Assembly: GCA_027296025.1 (NCBI GenBank)
Contig: JAPUJU010000215.1
Span: 1 to 5,959, forward strand
Direction: 5' to 3'
Origin: a bacterium
GTDB taxonomy: Bacteria > Krumholzibacteriota > Krumholzibacteriia > WVZY01
Length of the DNA: 5,959 bases
Of the stretch, positions 4,308-5,959 are shown piece after piece. The notes below the pieces were generated by a model. It had not been told where the DNA came from. It did no database searches and saw nothing but the letters and a program-made list of their open reading frames with translations. A program made the translations under genes and the position numbers. The first letter of the stretch is position 1, and every line of letters begins with the position of its first letter.

Positions 4308-5959
4308 CTAGTTGGCGAACGTCTTCAGGACGATTGTCAGGCCCTGAGACGGCACTTCCTGTTTCACCAGGATGTGTGGGCTTTCCTTTCCGAAGTAGTA
4401 GTATGCCTCGCCATCCGGGCGCATGATCTTCACCTTGTACGTGGAAAAGCTGCCAGCCGGAGTCTCAATGTCGAGCAGCTCCATGACTACGACGCTCACG
4501 GTCTGCATACTCCCGGACTGACTGTCCACGACCGGAAACCGGTACTCTTTGTTGACATCGAGCGGCAGACACGTGATCGCGTACTCGAGCGTGCTGTCAA
4601 GGATCGTCCCGTCCACCAGCGCGAAAGTAACTTCCTTCGGCTCGGTGGAGCCCATAGTCTGAACAGTGCCCGTGCACCCGGCATCGGTGAACGTGAGGTC
4701 CGCACCCATCGTCTGCGGTCCCATCTGCATCGTGCGTTTCAGAGAAATCGGTGAGAGATCGGCAAGCCTGAAGGCGATGGTTTCTTCCATCGAAATCATT
4801 CCAACGATGCTCGAGGACACCCTCATGATATCCTGTTCTTTCTCCATCGTGACGTTCAGATCACCGATGTTCATCTGCTGAGCAGTCAAAGAATACGTCG
4901 CCTTCATACTTTTCAGCCCGGCCGTATCGTACTGGTAATCCACAGGTTCGACGGCGAGCGAGGACAGCGACAACGGCTCACCCGCGATATCGAAGAGGTT
5001 CACGTTCGCCACGCCGGCGACCTTGTCCTGAATCTCCGTTGCGTCGCCGACCAGCACTATGTACGCGTTGTCCGCGTGCAGGTATTTTTTCATCACGCGG
5101 CTCACGTCGTCGATCGTCACCGCCGCAACGCGCTCACGATAGGTCTCGAGCGCGTCCTTTTCGATACCGAACAGCTTGTTCTCTCCAACCTGGGCAACGA
5201 TCTGGTCGGGAGTCTCGATCGTCAACGGAAAGTTACCGATCAGGTATGATTTAGCGTGCTCCAGTTCCTCGGCGGTCACAGGCTCGGTTGTTATTCGGTT
5301 CAACTCGGACATTAACTCGGTGAGTGTGCTGTCCGTGACTTCCGTCCGAACAGGAGAAAACACAGTAAAGAAACCGACATCCTTCTCTTTTGCATAGAAA
5401 CTCCGAACGCGGTAGGTCCAGCCTTTCGTCTCACGGATGTTCTGGTAAAGCCGCGAGTCCGACCCGACTCCCAGGATACGGGTACCAACCGTGAGGGCCG
5501 GCCAGTCAGGGTTCGTCGGCTTGAGGCCCAGATGCCCGATATGGATCTCTGTCTGAACCGCGGTAGGCCGGTGATAGATGTAGATCTCCGTCGGTCCCGC
5601 CTCGGGAGCACGGGTGTACTCGATCCGGTCCGGCGTTCCGCGCTGCCAGCCGGCAAACGCGTTCCCCAGCTTCTTGCGAACATCTTTCCACTTCACATCA
5701 CCGACAACGCCGAAGAGGACGTTATTCGGCACATAGTTGCGAGCGTGAAACTCCACGACGTCCTGTTGCGTGATCGCCTCCACGCTCTCGAGCGTGGTCT
5801 GCTTGGAGTACGGGTGATCCCCGTAGATCAGGGTGCGCATGTGGCGTCTCGCCATGGCGCCCGGATCGGATAACTCGAACTCGAGCCCGGTCTTAAACTG
5901 CTTGCGGACGAGCTCGAGCTCGTCTGTCGGGAAGATCGGGTTCATGAGGATATCCTGTA
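4308..5959 (-). CDS. M16 family peptidase with C-terminal DUF3108-like domain (5' truncated)
   Basis: Numbering from the Met codon at 5945, residues 1-100 are the end of the first M16 lobe and start of the second (NPIFPTDELELVRKQF, then NYVPNNVLFGVVGDV at 70-84). Residues 118-305 are a typical M16_C domain: GSDSRLYQNIRETKGWTY (161-178, with the Arg/Tyr pair usual in M16B), VTAEELEHAKSYLIGNFPL (223-241) and AYIVLVGDATEI (294-305). Residues about 341-545 are extra: a beta-rich domain ending LLDIETPAGSFSTYKVKI (490-507), resembling DUF3108. The Met at 5945 is not the start: the frame is open to the window edge (…Q-D-I-L-M-N-P) and the family continues upstream. The HxxEH zinc motif would lie beyond the edge, so it cannot be said whether this is an active protease or a catalytically silent subunit. 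Such proteins usually act in the periplasm. An intrinsic terminator follows. Confidence 0.9.
   Translation of the reverse strand, partial: QDILMNPIFPTDELELVRKQFKTGLEFELSDPGAMARRHMRTLIYGDHPYSKQTTLESVEAITQQDVVEFHARNYVPNNVLFGVVGDVKWKDVRKKLGNAFAGWQRGTPDRIEYTRAPEAGPTEIYIYHRPTAVQTEIHIGHLGLKPTNPDWPALTVGTRILGVGSDSRLYQNIRETKGWTYRVRSFYAKEKDVGFFTVFSPVRTEVTDSTLTELMSELNRITTEPVTAEELEHAKSYLIGNFPLTIETPDQIVAQVGENKLFGIEKDALETYRERVAAVTIDDVSRVMKKYLHADNAYIVLVGDATEIQDKVAGVANVNLFDIAGEPLSLSSLAVEPVDYQYDTAGLKSMKATYSLTAQQMNIGDLNVTMEKEQDIMRVSSSIVGMISMEETIAFRLADLSPISLKRTMQMGPQTMGADLTFTDAGCTGTVQTMGSTEPKEVTFALVDGTILDSTLEYAITCLPLDVNKEYRFPVVDSQSGSMQTVSVVVMELLDIETPAGSFSTYKVKIMRPDGEAYYYFGKESPHILVKQEVPSQGLTIVLKTFAN

Noticed and set aside
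4192..4308. 39-residue N-terminal extension of the GYF_2-like protein
   Set aside because: The extension contains the perfect terminator hairpin and lies upstream of a strong ribosome-binding site for the ATG at 4191.
5780..5797. 7-bp stem with 4-base loop in the M16 gene
   Set aside because: Internal to coding sequence, no T-tract, short stem; likely chance.
5907..5924. 18-bp perfect palindrome GACGAGCTCGAGCTCGTC
   Set aside because: It lies in the M16 coding frame and is explained by the codon run Asp-Glu-Leu-Glu-Leu-Val with GAG/CTC codons.
1..5959. Mobile element, CRISPR array, tRNA/rRNA, toxin-antitoxin or defence genes
   Set aside because: No transposase or integrase motifs, spaced direct repeats, RNA-gene consensus or defence domains were seen; coding composition looks even across the window.

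Overview
The window is an ordinary-looking, densely coding piece of a bacterial chromosome with five genes, two of them cut by the window edges. The organism is probably Gram-negative. The left edge holds the end of an outer-membrane beta-barrel protein with the canonical C-terminal Phe, and the right edge holds an M16 zinc-peptidase-family protein of the envelope type. Base composition looks moderately GC-rich (by eye, not computed). The mixture of a GT-C glycosyltransferase fused to TPRs, an M16 peptidase with a long extra C-terminal domain and a GYF_2-like multi-pass membrane protein recalls uncultured FCB-group or delta-proteobacteria-like lineages. That placement is a low-confidence inference.

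Layout: (1) 1-345, + strand, 3' end of a beta-barrel outer-membrane protein. (2) 355-2406, - strand, a 683-aa multi-pass GT-C (GT39/PMT_2-like) glycosyltransferase with six C-terminal TPRs; its stop lies 9 bp from that of gene 1, tail to tail. (3) 2407-2473, a 67-bp divergent intergenic region carrying inverted and direct repeats that run into the ribosome-binding site of the next gene. (4) 2474-3019, + strand, pyrE, orotate phosphoribosyltransferase. (5) 3022-4191, - strand, a 389-aa membrane protein with an N-terminal GYF_2-like domain, tail to tail with pyrE with only 2 bp between stops. (6) 4251-4280, a perfect 10-bp-stem intrinsic terminator for the gene to its right. (7) 4308-5959, - strand, the C-terminal 549 residues of an M16 peptidase followed by a DUF3108-like domain; its N-terminus, where the zinc motif would lie, is outside the window.

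The genes do not form one evident pathway. Four of the five products act in or at the cell envelope. pyrE, which makes OMP in pyrimidine synthesis, sits alone on the + strand between oppositely oriented neighbours and must be transcribed from its own promoter. There is no gene-free stretch longer than about 120 bp. I see no tRNA, rRNA, CRISPR array, insertion sequence or defence system. The most noteworthy items are the domain architectures of the three minus-strand proteins and the repeat structure in front of pyrE.
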